From an uncultured Porphyromonadaceae bacterium (lineage in GTDB: Bacteria; Bacteroidota; Bacteroidia; Bacteroidales; Muribaculaceae), in NCBI GenBank assembly GCA_900548705.1, contig URLF01000048.1, positions 1 to 19,672 of the forward strand: a stretch of DNA of 19,672 nucleotides, in the 5' to 3' direction. The notes under the pieces were generated by a model. It did no database searches, had not been told where the DNA came from, and worked only from the letters and a program-made list of their open reading frames with translations. Of the stretch, positions 5,571 through 14,212 are shown in pieces. Each line of letters begins with the position of its first letter. Position 1 is the first letter of the stretch. Made by a program: the position numbers and the translations under genes.

Positions 5571-8500
5571 ATAATTTGGGCCCGGCGGCTCGATAGCCTC
5601 CGGGTGGTGTAAAGCCACAGCCTCCGATGACGATGCGATCGCTCAATGGTTCACGTCGGCGATAACCTACTTCGACTGGCTCTGCTACCATAGACTCCTT
5701 GTTGCCATTAGATTGAACCGGTGCTTCTACCCTCTGATGCTCATCTTGCTTAATCTCCTCTCCGTCCCGTTCCTCTTTCTTGGGAGCGAGGGCGACGGTT
5801 ATCTTGCGGTCAAGGGCGGCGAGGTCGGATTTGAGCTGCTTCAGTTCCTCCTCTTTGCCCCATGACTTCGTGATGATGGCTTCGAGCTGGGGAACATCTG
5901 CTTTCAGTTTGGCAGTCCGCTCCTCATACTGGGCGATGATGCCGGGTATTTTCTCCAGAGCGTTGACAAAGTTTATGCAGGCGGCATGGGTGTCGCTCAT
6001 GGCGATGAAGCCGTTGTTGAACTTGTATTTGTAGTTGCCTTCGACCACAAAGCGGTTCTGAACAGCCTCCTTGCCGTCAACGAGGGTGCGCTCCGAGATA
6101 ATGGAAATCGGGAAGCCATATACTTCGCCGATGCGCTGATATTGACCGTGGGTGTCAGTACGCAGTGCCAGACCTTGAAGATGTATGCCCATGTTCTTCT
6201 CGTCGGAGAGATTACAGGTGTCGATGGTGAGATTATTGAGCGGATTGCCGTCCTTGTCTCTCCTGACAACCGCCTCATAACGAGCTAAATCTTCTTTCAT
6301 TCGCCCGATAGTCGCCTCGTTGTTGGTAATATCGTGGGTGATAGTCTGGAGCCGGAACTTGGAATCAGAGATGCCTTTATTGTGAGCCTTGCGCTCACTC
6401 TCCAGTGAGGCTATTCGCTTTTCCAGTTTCGCCTTTTCCAACAGGTCGGTGTTGCCGCTGAGAATAGCCATATATTCCGAGAAGTTCATGCCGTTCTTCT
6501 CGTCCATAGCACCCTCGTCGATGGTTCTTGCTCCGAGTGCGCCGGATTTGAGCTGGTCGATGAATGTAGCCTTGCAATGAAGAAGATTGAACTTGTATGA
6601 ATCCAACGATTTTTCCACCGCATAGATGATTACATCCACCTTATTGTCAGCGTATAACTTGGCAATCTCGTTACCGGCTCGTATGGCCCGACCGTTCCTT
6701 TGAGTGAGGTCAGAGGGACGCCACGGTGTATCAAGATGATGGATGCAAACCGCTCTTTGCTGGGCATTTACACCCGTCCCGAGCATACTTGTGGAGCCAA
6801 ACAATACACGCACATCGCCGGTGTTCATAGCCTCTATGACTGCCTTTCTTGACCTCTCGGTTTTACACTCCTGTATAAACCGAATTTCGTGTGCCGGTAT
6901 GCCGTAATCCTCAATAAGTTTACGCTTGATTTCGGAATAGACATTCCATTCGCCGGGCTTGTAAGTGCCGAGGTCACTGAAAACAAACTGCGTGCCTTTC
7001 TGAGCATCGTATTTTCTGTAATACTCTGCTATCATACGGGCGCAGTGCGAGGCTTTGTTGTTCCGGTTATCTTCCGCATTGGGGTCAATCATACGCATAT
7101 CAAGAGCCATCTTGCGGGCATAGTCCGTAGCGATAAGCATCTTTGCCTTCTCCTCTGTTTGAGACAACGGTGCCCTGCCGAGGATTGTGGCGTCGCCACT
7201 TTCGGCAAACTTCATCAGTTTCTCAATGAAAGCCTCCTGTGCCGGTGTCGGCGGGATGTTATGGAGTATCTCATTTTTATGTGGACGGTCAACGCCGACA
7301 TCCTCCGCGGTGCGATAATCGGTAATCTCATTGTAAAACGCCGCAAGTTCCGGCACCTTGATGAAGTAGCGGAAACGCTCCTTTTGGACAATATGATTGG
7401 TCACATTGAACTCAAAGTCTGTGGTCTTTTTAGCGAAGATAGCCGCCCAAGCGTCGAAACAGCGGATCTCCTGTCTTTCAAGCTCATTGGGGCGTAGATA
7501 CTTGAACAACAAGTACAATTCAGTAAGCGAGTTACTGATTGTAGTACCCGACAGGAATGTTGCTCCGAGGTCCTTGCCTGTGCGCTCCTGAATGGTGCGT
7601 ATGGCATACAACAGGTTGAGTGCCCTCTGGCTTCCCTCACTGTTGCCCAATCCTGCCACTCGGTCATGCCGGGTATTGAACATCAAGTTCTTGAACTGAT
7701 GCGATTCGTCCACGAAGATATGGTCGATACCCATCTGCTTGAAGTCAACGACGGCATCCTTGTTATGCTCCATCTGGTACTGTATAGTGGCTATCTTGGC
7801 GGTCAGATTCTCCTTGCGCTTTATCAGACCTTTGAGCATACCACGGCTTATGTCGTGTCCCTGCTGTTTAACCACTTCAAGGTTCTCCTCAACCGTGTCA
7901 AGCTCGGCCTGAAGGATTTGCTGTTGCATCTCCGGCGACTGCGGTATTTTGCCGAACTGGTCGTGCGACATTATCACGCAATCATAGTCGTTGTTCTTTA
8001 TCTGGTTGAAGAAGTTGACACGATTGTCCGCCTTGAAACTCTTTTCATCGGCAAACAGGATACGGGCATTGGGATAAGCCGACTGATAGGTCATGGCAAT
8101 CTCGGCTACATTGGCTTTAAGACCAATGATCATCGGCTTATGTGCCAGTCCGAGACGCTTCATCTCGTGCGCTGCCATACACATTATCAGCGTTTTACCA
8201 CATCCCACCTCAAAGTCACAAATTCCGCCGCCGTTCTGTTTCAGCATCCATATACAGTCTTTTTGACTTTGATAAATCGAGCTGATTCCATAGCGGTCTC
8301 CCAATATTTTCATATTGAGGTCAGGGAATGTCTGATGGCTGCCGTCATACTGCGGACGCACGAAACAGTTGAACTTGTCATTGTAGAGGTCAACAAGTTT
8401 TTCCTTGAACTCAGGACTTTGAGCTTCCAGCCATTCGGAGAAACCGTTGCGGATTTCATCAATCTTGGCGTTGGCAAGCTGTATAGCCTCGTTATCGGGC

Positions 8501-11500
8501 ACCTTTATGTCGTGACCGTCATCATCCTTGCCGATTGACTTCTTTATGTCGGGTACTGTGTTATGGAGCGCGTGTTTCAGAAGGCTCATTCCGTCGTATG
8601 TACGGTAATAGCCTCTGACACAGAACTCCTCCCATATCTTCATGTTGCCGCGGCTGTTGGTGGCCGAATACTCGTCCATCGAGGATGAATATGTAATCTT
8701 TATGTCGGTGCCATAGAGATATGACATATAGGCCGAGTAGATACCCGTAGGTATCCAACGCTCGCCGAAGTTGAAATCCAGCTCGTCGAACTCGATGCGG
8801 CGGGGCCGGGCTTCCTCCAACGCTTTGAGGGAGTCCTGCGACAGGACGATGAACGGCTCTATGCCGTCGTAGCCGGGAAAGCCCTTGATACGTTCTTCCT
8901 CACGGTCAATCCATGCCCTGACAGCCTCTGCTTTTGCCACGACATTGCCGGCGATGAAGCGGTCCTTTATCTCGTAGTTGCTTACAAGCGGATTATAATA
9001 GATGTGTCCTTCCAGATTTTCGGTCAGAGCGTCTTCATCCATATCTACAAGTGACGACATATATTCGAGATTGACCTCGCCATATTTGTTGAGTGAAGCC
9101 GTCAGTGCCTCCAACGGTGTATCGACACTTGTAACTTCATCGAGAGCGAAAGAAACAGGATGGTCGAAGATGTCAGCCTTGATAAACTGACCGTTCTCGC
9201 CTCGTTCCAGAGCCAGTGCATCGCGTCCGTTAGCATCCATCAGGATGAACTTGGCATTCTGTTTTTCGTTGAGATTGCCATACTTCTCCACGAACTCATC
9301 ATAATACTGGTTGAGGTGTTCGCGCAGGTGTTCGGACGGCTCATGGGCCTCAGCCTCGTAGTTGTAAAGCTGCTGGTATGTCTCCGAAAGAGTTACATAC
9401 AACATGGCACGTTTCTCCTGCTCAGGTTTGAGATTAAGCGGGGTGAAAGTCGCGCCATTCTTGCGGACTTCTGAGAGAAAACCGACCATACCGTCCTGAA
9501 CGACCATGCTGCCGTTGTGATGGAAGAACTGTATATCCTCCGAGAAAGGACGGGGCGACATATCGCGCTCGATTGGAATTGCCGTAACTTTCGGCTGTCG
9601 GGCACGACCACCGGGAATAAAATCGCCCTCGGTCTTTTCGATGTAAGTTTCTCCGGGTGCAATTCCGGCAGCTTGTGCCGCTTCCTGAGATTCCCTTTCA
9701 AGACGCATTTCCTCCAACTGACGATGGGCAATCGACATCATGGCTTCATAGAAACCATTGATAGGTGGATTGTCGTCCCAGTTCAACGAACCGTAAAATT
9801 CCAGCTCTTTTTCAGTGAGTTTGCGGAATTTATTTACTGGAATATCCTTGACCTCCACACTCGGTTTAGGTTTGGGAGCATCTTCTGACGGCTTTGGCTG
9901 ACGGCGTGGTTTGCCTATAGGCTCCAGCTCTCCGAACATATTGTATGCAAACAGCCGAGGGTCGGGATTATCGGAATAATCCGGGCTACCATCGGTTTCA
10001 TTTTCTTTGGCAGGTTCCGCCTTTGGCTCAACCTTTGGGGTTTCGATAGGCGCAGTTTCTACCTTAGGTTCCACCTTTGGAGTCTGGTTGGGCGTAACTG
10101 TCTCGACGACCTTCTGCTTGGGAGTCTTTTTCAGCTTCGGGTCTTCAAGCTGCTCACATATAGCCACACGTTTCCCAGCCCGTACAAGTTTGGGCAGATA
10201 GGTGTCGAACGCATGATGCGGAAACCCTGCCAATTCTATATAGTTTTCCCTGCCGTTGGCTCTGCGAGTCAGAGTAATACCTAAAACCTCAGATGCTTCA
10301 ACCGCATCCTTGCCGAAAATTTCATAGAAATCACCGACACGGAACATCAGAATCGCATCAGGATGTTTCTTTTTCATCTCCTGATACTGTTGCATCAAAG
10401 GCGTATTGGTAAGACTCGGCTTCTTTTCAGCCTTCGGGGTTTCCGTTGGTTTCGGTGTGATGGGTTCCGGTGTTGGCGGCTTGATACCGTTGGAATTATA
10501 TAATTCCAGATTCAGACGCATGTGTAGCGACTCATCGAGTGCCTTGCGCAAATCATCAGCAATGCCATCGACTCCGCCTTCGTGCTTGTAGATGATTGCA
10601 GGTTTGCCGAATGAATCGGTACCAATCTTTGCGGTAGTGGAGATAACATTCTGCGGAAACGCCTGAAAGAACTTGTTGCCCGGCACCTTAGTACCTCGGT
10701 CAACGACGGATTGTATGAAAAACTCCTCATCAGCCGACAATGCTTTCTTCCCGGTATGCTTCTGGAGAATAATCAGGTCGGACCCGGCATCGGTTCCGGC
10801 ATTGTCGCTGAAAGTATTGTTTGGCAGACGTAGAGCCGCCACAAGGTCGGCACGCTTCACCAGCTCCATGCGTATGAAAGGAGAAGCAGCGTTCATAACA
10901 CCCTGCGATGCAATGAAGGCAACCAATCCCCCCTCGCGCACTTGGTCGAGTGCTTTGAGAAAGAAATAGTTATGTATAGCCTTTGTCGATTGACGGTAGG
11001 CAATCTCCTTGCTCACGGCATACGCGGGGTCCGCAATCGCGAAATCACCGAAAGGGACATTGGAGGCAGCGACATCAAAGTAGCCATTGAAGTCGCGCTC
11101 TATCTTCTCAAACCCCTCAATGCGAGTCAGGATTGACGGATGCAATGCCGAAAGAATTTTGCCCGTGAGCAAATCCTTTTCATACGCCAGCACCTCGGTA
11201 CCGGGGTATCGGTCATTTCTCAGAAAGGAGTCGATGAAAGCGCCCTGGCCGGCAGAGGGTTCCAGAAAACTTTTCACCTCGACGCCGGAATATTTCAGCG
11301 AGTCGGAGATGGCATCCACAATGCGGTTGTCGGTGTAGAATGCCGTCAGCACGGATGCTTTTAGCGAGTCCATATACCGGGCAAACTCCCTGTCATCCTT
11401 TGAATAGTCATGGATAAGTCGGCGCAATTCAACAGTCGGAGCGAACAGCTCGATGTCCGATTGGCTCCATTTGGCGGCATCTGCCAGTTCGTTGGCATCG

Positions 11501-11655
11501 TTGAGTATGCACTTCAACCCGCCGAATCCGGCATACTTCCGCAGTATCTCGCGCTCCTCGGCAGTCTGAGCCGAGCGTCCGGCTACACCGAGGCGAAAGG
11601 CAAGCCTTATCGCCTCGATGTTGTCGCGCATAACTTTTAGTCTGTTATATGCCAT
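5569..11655 (-). CDS. Giant adenine methylase / MutS domain I / SF2 helicase fusion
   Basis: The 2028-residue protein has several parts. An N6-adenine methyltransferase-like domain (about 90-300) has motif I PSAGQGAF (133-140) and NVPFGD (199-204) in the place of NPPY. A MutS domain I (about 418-522) includes LMQQYQEMKKKHPDAIL, GDFYEIF with the Phe and Glu of the mismatch-reading motif (FYE at 443-445) and VAICEQLEDP. A Pro/Lys/Glu-rich linker (about 510-605) and an uncharacterised middle follow. The SNF2-like helicase (about 1120-1680) has GCGKT (1151-1155), DESH (1316-1319), SGT (1369-1371) and QRNGRAIRAGN (1652-1662), followed by coiled-coil segments. Large methylase-helicases are common in Bacteroidales conjugative elements; roles in element DNA processing, anti-restriction or repair are inferred. 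It starts 1 nt after the DUF1896 stop, so the two are probably translationally coupled. Confidence 0.9.
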   Translation of the reverse strand: MAYNRLKVMRDNIEAIRLAFRLGVAGRSAQTAEEREILRKYAGFGGLKCILNDANELADAAKWSQSDIELFAPTVELRRLIHDYSKDDREFARYMDSLKASVLTAFYTDNRIVDAISDSLKYSGVEVKSFLEPSAGQGAFIDSFLRNDRYPGTEVLAYEKDLLTGKILSALHPSILTRIEGFEKIERDFNGYFDVAASNVPFGDFAIADPAYAVSKEIAYRQSTKAIHNYFFLKALDQVREGGLVAFIASQGVMNAASPFIRMELVKRADLVAALRLPNNTFSDNAGTDAGSDLIILQKHTGKKALSADEEFFIQSVVDRGTKVPGNKFFQAFPQNVISTTAKIGTDSFGKPAIIYKHEGGVDGIADDLRKALDESLHMRLNLELYNSNGIKPPTPEPITPKPTETPKAEKKPSLTNTPLMQQYQEMKKKHPDAILMFRVGDFYEIFGKDAVEASEVLGITLTRRANGRENYIELAGFPHHAFDTYLPKLVRAGKRVAICEQLEDPKLKKTPKQKVVETVTPNQTPKVEPKVETAPIETPKVEPKAEPAKENETDGSPDYSDNPDPRLFAYNMFGELEPIGKPRRQPKPSEDAPKPKPSVEVKDIPVNKFRKLTEKELEFYGSLNWDDNPPINGFYEAMMSIAHRQLEEMRLERESQEAAQAAGIAPGETYIEKTEGDFIPGGRARQPKVTAIPIERDMSPRPFSEDIQFFHHNGSMVVQDGMVGFLSEVRKNGATFTPLNLKPEQEKRAMLYVTLSETYQQLYNYEAEAHEPSEHLREHLNQYYDEFVEKYGNLNEKQNAKFILMDANGRDALALERGENGQFIKADIFDHPVSFALDEVTSVDTPLEALTASLNKYGEVNLEYMSSLVDMDEDALTENLEGHIYYNPLVSNYEIKDRFIAGNVVAKAEAVRAWIDREEERIKGFPGYDGIEPFIVLSQDSLKALEEARPRRIEFDELDFNFGERWIPTGIYSAYMSYLYGTDIKITYSSSMDEYSATNSRGNMKIWEEFCVRGYYRTYDGMSLLKHALHNTVPDIKKSIGKDDDGHDIKVPDNEAIQLANAKIDEIRNGFSEWLEAQSPEFKEKLVDLYNDKFNCFVRPQYDGSHQTFPDLNMKILGDRYGISSIYQSQKDCIWMLKQNGGGICDFEVGCGKTLIMCMAAHEMKRLGLAHKPMIIGLKANVAEIAMTYQSAYPNARILFADEKSFKADNRVNFFNQIKNNDYDCVIMSHDQFGKIPQSPEMQQQILQAELDTVEENLEVVKQQGHDISRGMLKGLIKRKENLTAKIATIQYQMEHNKDAVVDFKQMGIDHIFVDESHQFKNLMFNTRHDRVAGLGNSEGSQRALNLLYAIRTIQERTGKDLGATFLSGTTISNSLTELYLLFKYLRPNELERQEIRCFDAWAAIFAKKTTDFEFNVTNHIVQKERFRYFIKVPELAAFYNEITDYRTAEDVGVDRPHKNEILHNIPPTPAQEAFIEKLMKFAESGDATILGRAPLSQTEEKAKMLIATDYARKMALDMRMIDPNAEDNRNNKASHCARMIAEYYRKYDAQKGTQFVFSDLGTYKPGEWNVYSEIKRKLIEDYGIPAHEIRFIQECKTERSRKAVIEAMNTGDVRVLFGSTSMLGTGVNAQQRAVCIHHLDTPWRPSDLTQRNGRAIRAGNEIAKLYADNKVDVIIYAVEKSLDSYKFNLLHCKATFIDQLKSGALGARTIDEGAMDEKNGMNFSEYMAILSGNTDLLEKAKLEKRIASLESERKAHNKGISDSKFRLQTITHDITNNEATIGRMKEDLARYEAVVRRDKDGNPLNNLTIDTCNLSDEKNMGIHLQGLALRTDTHGQYQRIGEVYGFPISIISERTLVDGKEAVQNRFVVEGNYKYKFNNGFIAMSDTHAACINFVNALEKIPGIIAQYEERTAKLKADVPQLEAIITKSWGKEEELKQLKSDLAALDRKITVALAPKKEERDGEEIKQDEHQRVEAPVQSNGNKESMVAEPVEVGYRRREPLSDRIVIGGCGFTPPGGYRAAGPKL

Positions 11656-11656
11656 A

Positions 11657-12073
11657 TCAGTGGAAATAGGTAGTGAAATAGTCGTCGATTACGCCCAGCA
11701 GCTCGGTCTTGAACGTCTCGTACTCCGCCGAATGCACGGGGTACTTGTCGGGAGAATACCGCTCACGGTATTCTTCGAGCACATCATCCATATCGGAAAT
11801 GAAGAAGTCATAGCCTTCTTCCGGACTGTAGTCGGATAGGATTTCCCGGACGAGATCGTCAAAGGAATCACCCTCATAACCCTGCATGAGTGCTATCATA
11901 GCCAGTTCCTCGGCGGTGGACACCTCCACCCCTCCGCGTCGTGCCTCCCAGAACACCTCGTATGCCTGATCTGCACGGGCGTTGATGAAGCTGAGATCTT
12001 CGGCCTCCGGATAGTTGTTGCGAGAGAGGAAGTTTGACAGGTAGCGGATGTATGCGTCGAGAGTATTTTTCAT
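11657..12073 (-). CDS. DUF1896 family protein
   Basis: The small acidic, helical protein has 138 residues. Its layout resembles DUF1896: an N-terminal YIRYLSNFLSRNNYPE helix, then SFINARADQAYEVFWEARRGG, then AEELAMIALMQGYE. That family is seen beside topoisomerase and helicase genes in Bacteroidales conjugative elements. Its function is unknown. The C-terminal half (from about residue 70) is rich in Asp, Glu, Tyr and Phe and may mediate protein contact or mimic nucleic acid; this is speculation. It lies 12 nt after the topoisomerase-like gene and 1 nt before the methylase-helicase, so the three form one transcription unit. The family call is from recalled motifs and moderately secure. Confidence 0.68.
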   Translation of the reverse strand: MKNTLDAYIRYLSNFLSRNNYPEAEDLSFINARADQAYEVFWEARRGGVEVSTAEELAMIALMQGYEGDSFDDLVREILSDYSPEEGYDFFISDMDDVLEEYRERYSPDKYPVHSAEYETFKTELLGVIDDYFTTYFH

Positions 12074-12085
12074 AATTGCAGTTGT

Positions 12086-14101
12086 TTAGGCGTTTTCGGA
12101 TTTGTTTTTGCTGACCACCTGAGTATTCCCGGCGGCATTGATTATCACTTGGGCTTTGAAGGTCTTGCCGCTACGGGCACGGAAACCTCCGATGAACGGT
12201 GTCGAGCCGGTGTTGATGAGCGAGGCGAGTTCATCATGGGTGAGCGTCACGCCATAGAACTGGCGGAACACATAGTGGCCGCATTCGGGATTGTCGCACA
12301 TTGCAACTCTGCCGAAGGTCTTCATTACCCCCTCTGAGCAGTGAGGACACGGGATGTCTTCTTCCATTCTGGGAAAGAGTTTTGCCGATGCAAGGATTCC
12401 TGCCGTCACGTCGCGGGTGAACTGTTTGAGTTGATTGTCGTATGCACTCGTTGAGAGTACGTCACGGGCGACTTCTTTCATCAGAGTGTCCACCTTGACC
12501 ACCTCGCCGATGTCGGCAATCTTCATATCTTTGATGATGCCGTAAAGCAGACGCCCCTTTGTAGTGAGCGAAAGGTGCCCCCATACGTCGCGCTCGATGA
12601 GACCGCTTGATTCCAGATGGACGATGTCTTTAGCGATTCCGGCAGAATAAACCGTGCCACGGATTGCGAGAAGATCCTCAATGAGAGTAGCGTCCGTGTA
12701 GTCTTCGGGCATTGGAGTCTTTGCGGGACATGAACCGGTTGAGAATATGTCTGTCGCCTCACCGTCGGCGAGTACAGGCATCGGCTGGGTTTTCATCAGC
12801 GTGTCGGGGAAGATAGTGTGCCAACCCTTGGTCTTGTAGGCTTCGCCTTTCCATTCGTAGCGGACTCCTTCGCACTCAGTGATGACACGGGTGCGGATAA
12901 CCACTGCGTCTTTGCTGAATGCCTGATACATTCTCTTGACGATGAGATGATAGATACGGCTCATGTCATCATCGAGAACCAAAGGGGGCACGCCGGTTGC
13001 CACAATACCGTGGGTGCCGTACTTACTCTTATCGACAGCGCGACCGGGAGCAACCCCGATGTTTGCCATTGCTACGGATGCGTAGTTGCTGTATGACAGC
13101 ATCTTCTCCAGCACCTTGCGGCATTCCTGATACTTGCGCTGGGGTACGGTACTGCCGGCGGCAACGGGGAAAGAGATGAGTTTTCTCCCGAAGAGACGGT
13201 GAGCCGCCCCATAGGTGCGCAGTGGGGTCATGCCGAAGATGCGTGCCGCGTCAAGCTGGAGGTTGATGAGATTGTAGAGCTTGGGAGTCTTGATTTTCGC
13301 CTCAATCTTCTCCACGGAGATGACCTTGACCTCGGATGTGGACTTAGGAGAAACATCGTTGGGATTGATGCTGCGGAACGGGAAGATGTTTCCCTCGCGG
13401 TCCTTGATTGCGATAGTCGTATAGTTGGCGGATGTCTGCTCGGCACACTTGACCATAAGGTTACGGTCGGCAATCATCTTCAGGACCGATGCGCTGGTAC
13501 GCCCTATGCGGTAAGTGCCACGGCCGGCGGCGAAAGCGAGAGCACGACGGGCATTTACTCCAACGAGCCAGTCCGCTTCATCCCGGAGTCGAGCCGCCTG
13601 ATACCACTTGTCATAGTTCTCGTTGTCATAGTTCTCGGCCGGCATCGTATAGGACATTGCGCGATTGAGACTTTTCATTGTCAGGTCGTTGATGATGGCA
13701 CGGCTGTAAGGTAGTGTGCAGCGCAGATAGGAGTAGAGATAGCGGAAACTCATCTCGCCTTCCTGAGTGGGTTCGACAGCCACGATGATGCTTTCACTCT
13801 TGGCAAGCAGCGACTTGATAATGTCGAGTTGTGCGTTTGCCTCCGGGGTCATGGACTCTCCGTTCTGACGGTAGCGCGTTGTAACGCCGAGGGTGAGATA
13901 CTTGGGGAGGTGTGGGAAGCTCTGGTCGCGGAACCAGTAGGATGCCTGACCGCGAGGGGTCGAGATTTCCACCATCTTGGGAGTCATCCATGTGATGTAG
14001 TACTTGCTGCCGTAGAAGTGACGGTTACCTTCGTCGTCATTGGCGGTGGCACGTGCGATTGCGAGTGCGGTTGTCTTATTTTGGGCGATGATTGTAATCA
14101 T
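12086..14101 (-). CDS. Topoisomerase III-like type IA protein, predicted catalytically inactive
   Basis: The 671-residue protein aligns along its length with TopB: N-terminal Toprim, LRDEADWLVGVN, YRIGR, the QLDAARIFG helix, and a C-terminal C4 zinc finger (C585, C588, C602, C607) followed by a topoisomerase-type tail (GVTLTHDELASLI...FRARSGKTF). The active site is replaced throughout. Toprim Glu is Gln7 (IIAQNK versus IAEKPS). The DxDREGE motif reads EPTQEGE, with Glu110, Thr112 and Gln113. The nucleophilic Tyr of YPRSD is Phe311 (SFPVAA), and the following Arg is Val313. The GLGTxATR motif is also lost. The frame is intact and the fold signatures are kept, so it probably has a structural or DNA-binding role rather than strand passage. 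It is the first gene of the DUF1896/methylase-helicase unit. ATG 14101 gives the conserved N-terminal strand. Confidence 0.88.
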   Translation of the reverse strand: MITIIAQNKTTALAIARATANDDEGNRHFYGSKYYITWMTPKMVEISTPRGQASYWFRDQSFPHLPKYLTLGVTTRYRQNGESMTPEANAQLDIIKSLLAKSESIIVAVEPTQEGEMSFRYLYSYLRCTLPYSRAIINDLTMKSLNRAMSYTMPAENYDNENYDKWYQAARLRDEADWLVGVNARRALAFAAGRGTYRIGRTSASVLKMIADRNLMVKCAEQTSANYTTIAIKDREGNIFPFRSINPNDVSPKSTSEVKVISVEKIEAKIKTPKLYNLINLQLDAARIFGMTPLRTYGAAHRLFGRKLISFPVAAGSTVPQRKYQECRKVLEKMLSYSNYASVAMANIGVAPGRAVDKSKYGTHGIVATGVPPLVLDDDMSRIYHLIVKRMYQAFSKDAVVIRTRVITECEGVRYEWKGEAYKTKGWHTIFPDTLMKTQPMPVLADGEATDIFSTGSCPAKTPMPEDYTDATLIEDLLAIRGTVYSAGIAKDIVHLESSGLIERDVWGHLSLTTKGRLLYGIIKDMKIADIGEVVKVDTLMKEVARDVLSTSAYDNQLKQFTRDVTAGILASAKLFPRMEEDIPCPHCSEGVMKTFGRVAMCDNPECGHYVFRQFYGVTLTHDELASLINTGSTPFIGGFRARSGKTFKAQVIINAAGNTQVVSKNKSENA

Positions 14102-14162
14102 AACTATTTGTGTTTGTGGGTTTTTGATTTGAATTTCATTGTTCCGGAAAGGGTATAAGAAT

Positions 14163-14192
14163 GGCTCGCAGATGCTTTCACACCTGCGAGCC
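14163..14192 (-). terminator. Hairpin after the DUF3945 gene
   Basis: GGCTCGCAG (14163-14171) pairs with CTGCGAGCC (14184-14192) around a 12-nt loop. On the minus strand it follows the DUF4099/DUF3945 stop by about 20 nt and ends in ATTCTTAT. It probably separates that gene from the topoisomerase unit, whose own promoter would lie within 14102-14162. Confidence 0.62.
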
Positions 14193-14212
14193 TTGGTGTG
14201 AGTATCAGCTGA

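Noticed and set aside
6889..7497. A 202-codon plus-strand open frame
   Set aside because: It is antisense to conserved helicase sequence and shows no recognisable domain.
7666..8538. A 290-codon open frame on the plus strand
   Set aside because: It is wholly antisense to the helicase core, whose motifs are clear, and its translation shows no family features. Long antisense frames are common opposite GC-rich coding DNA.
13199..13714. A 171-codon plus-strand open frame
   Set aside because: It is antisense to the topoisomerase-like gene, with no domain or promoter evidence.
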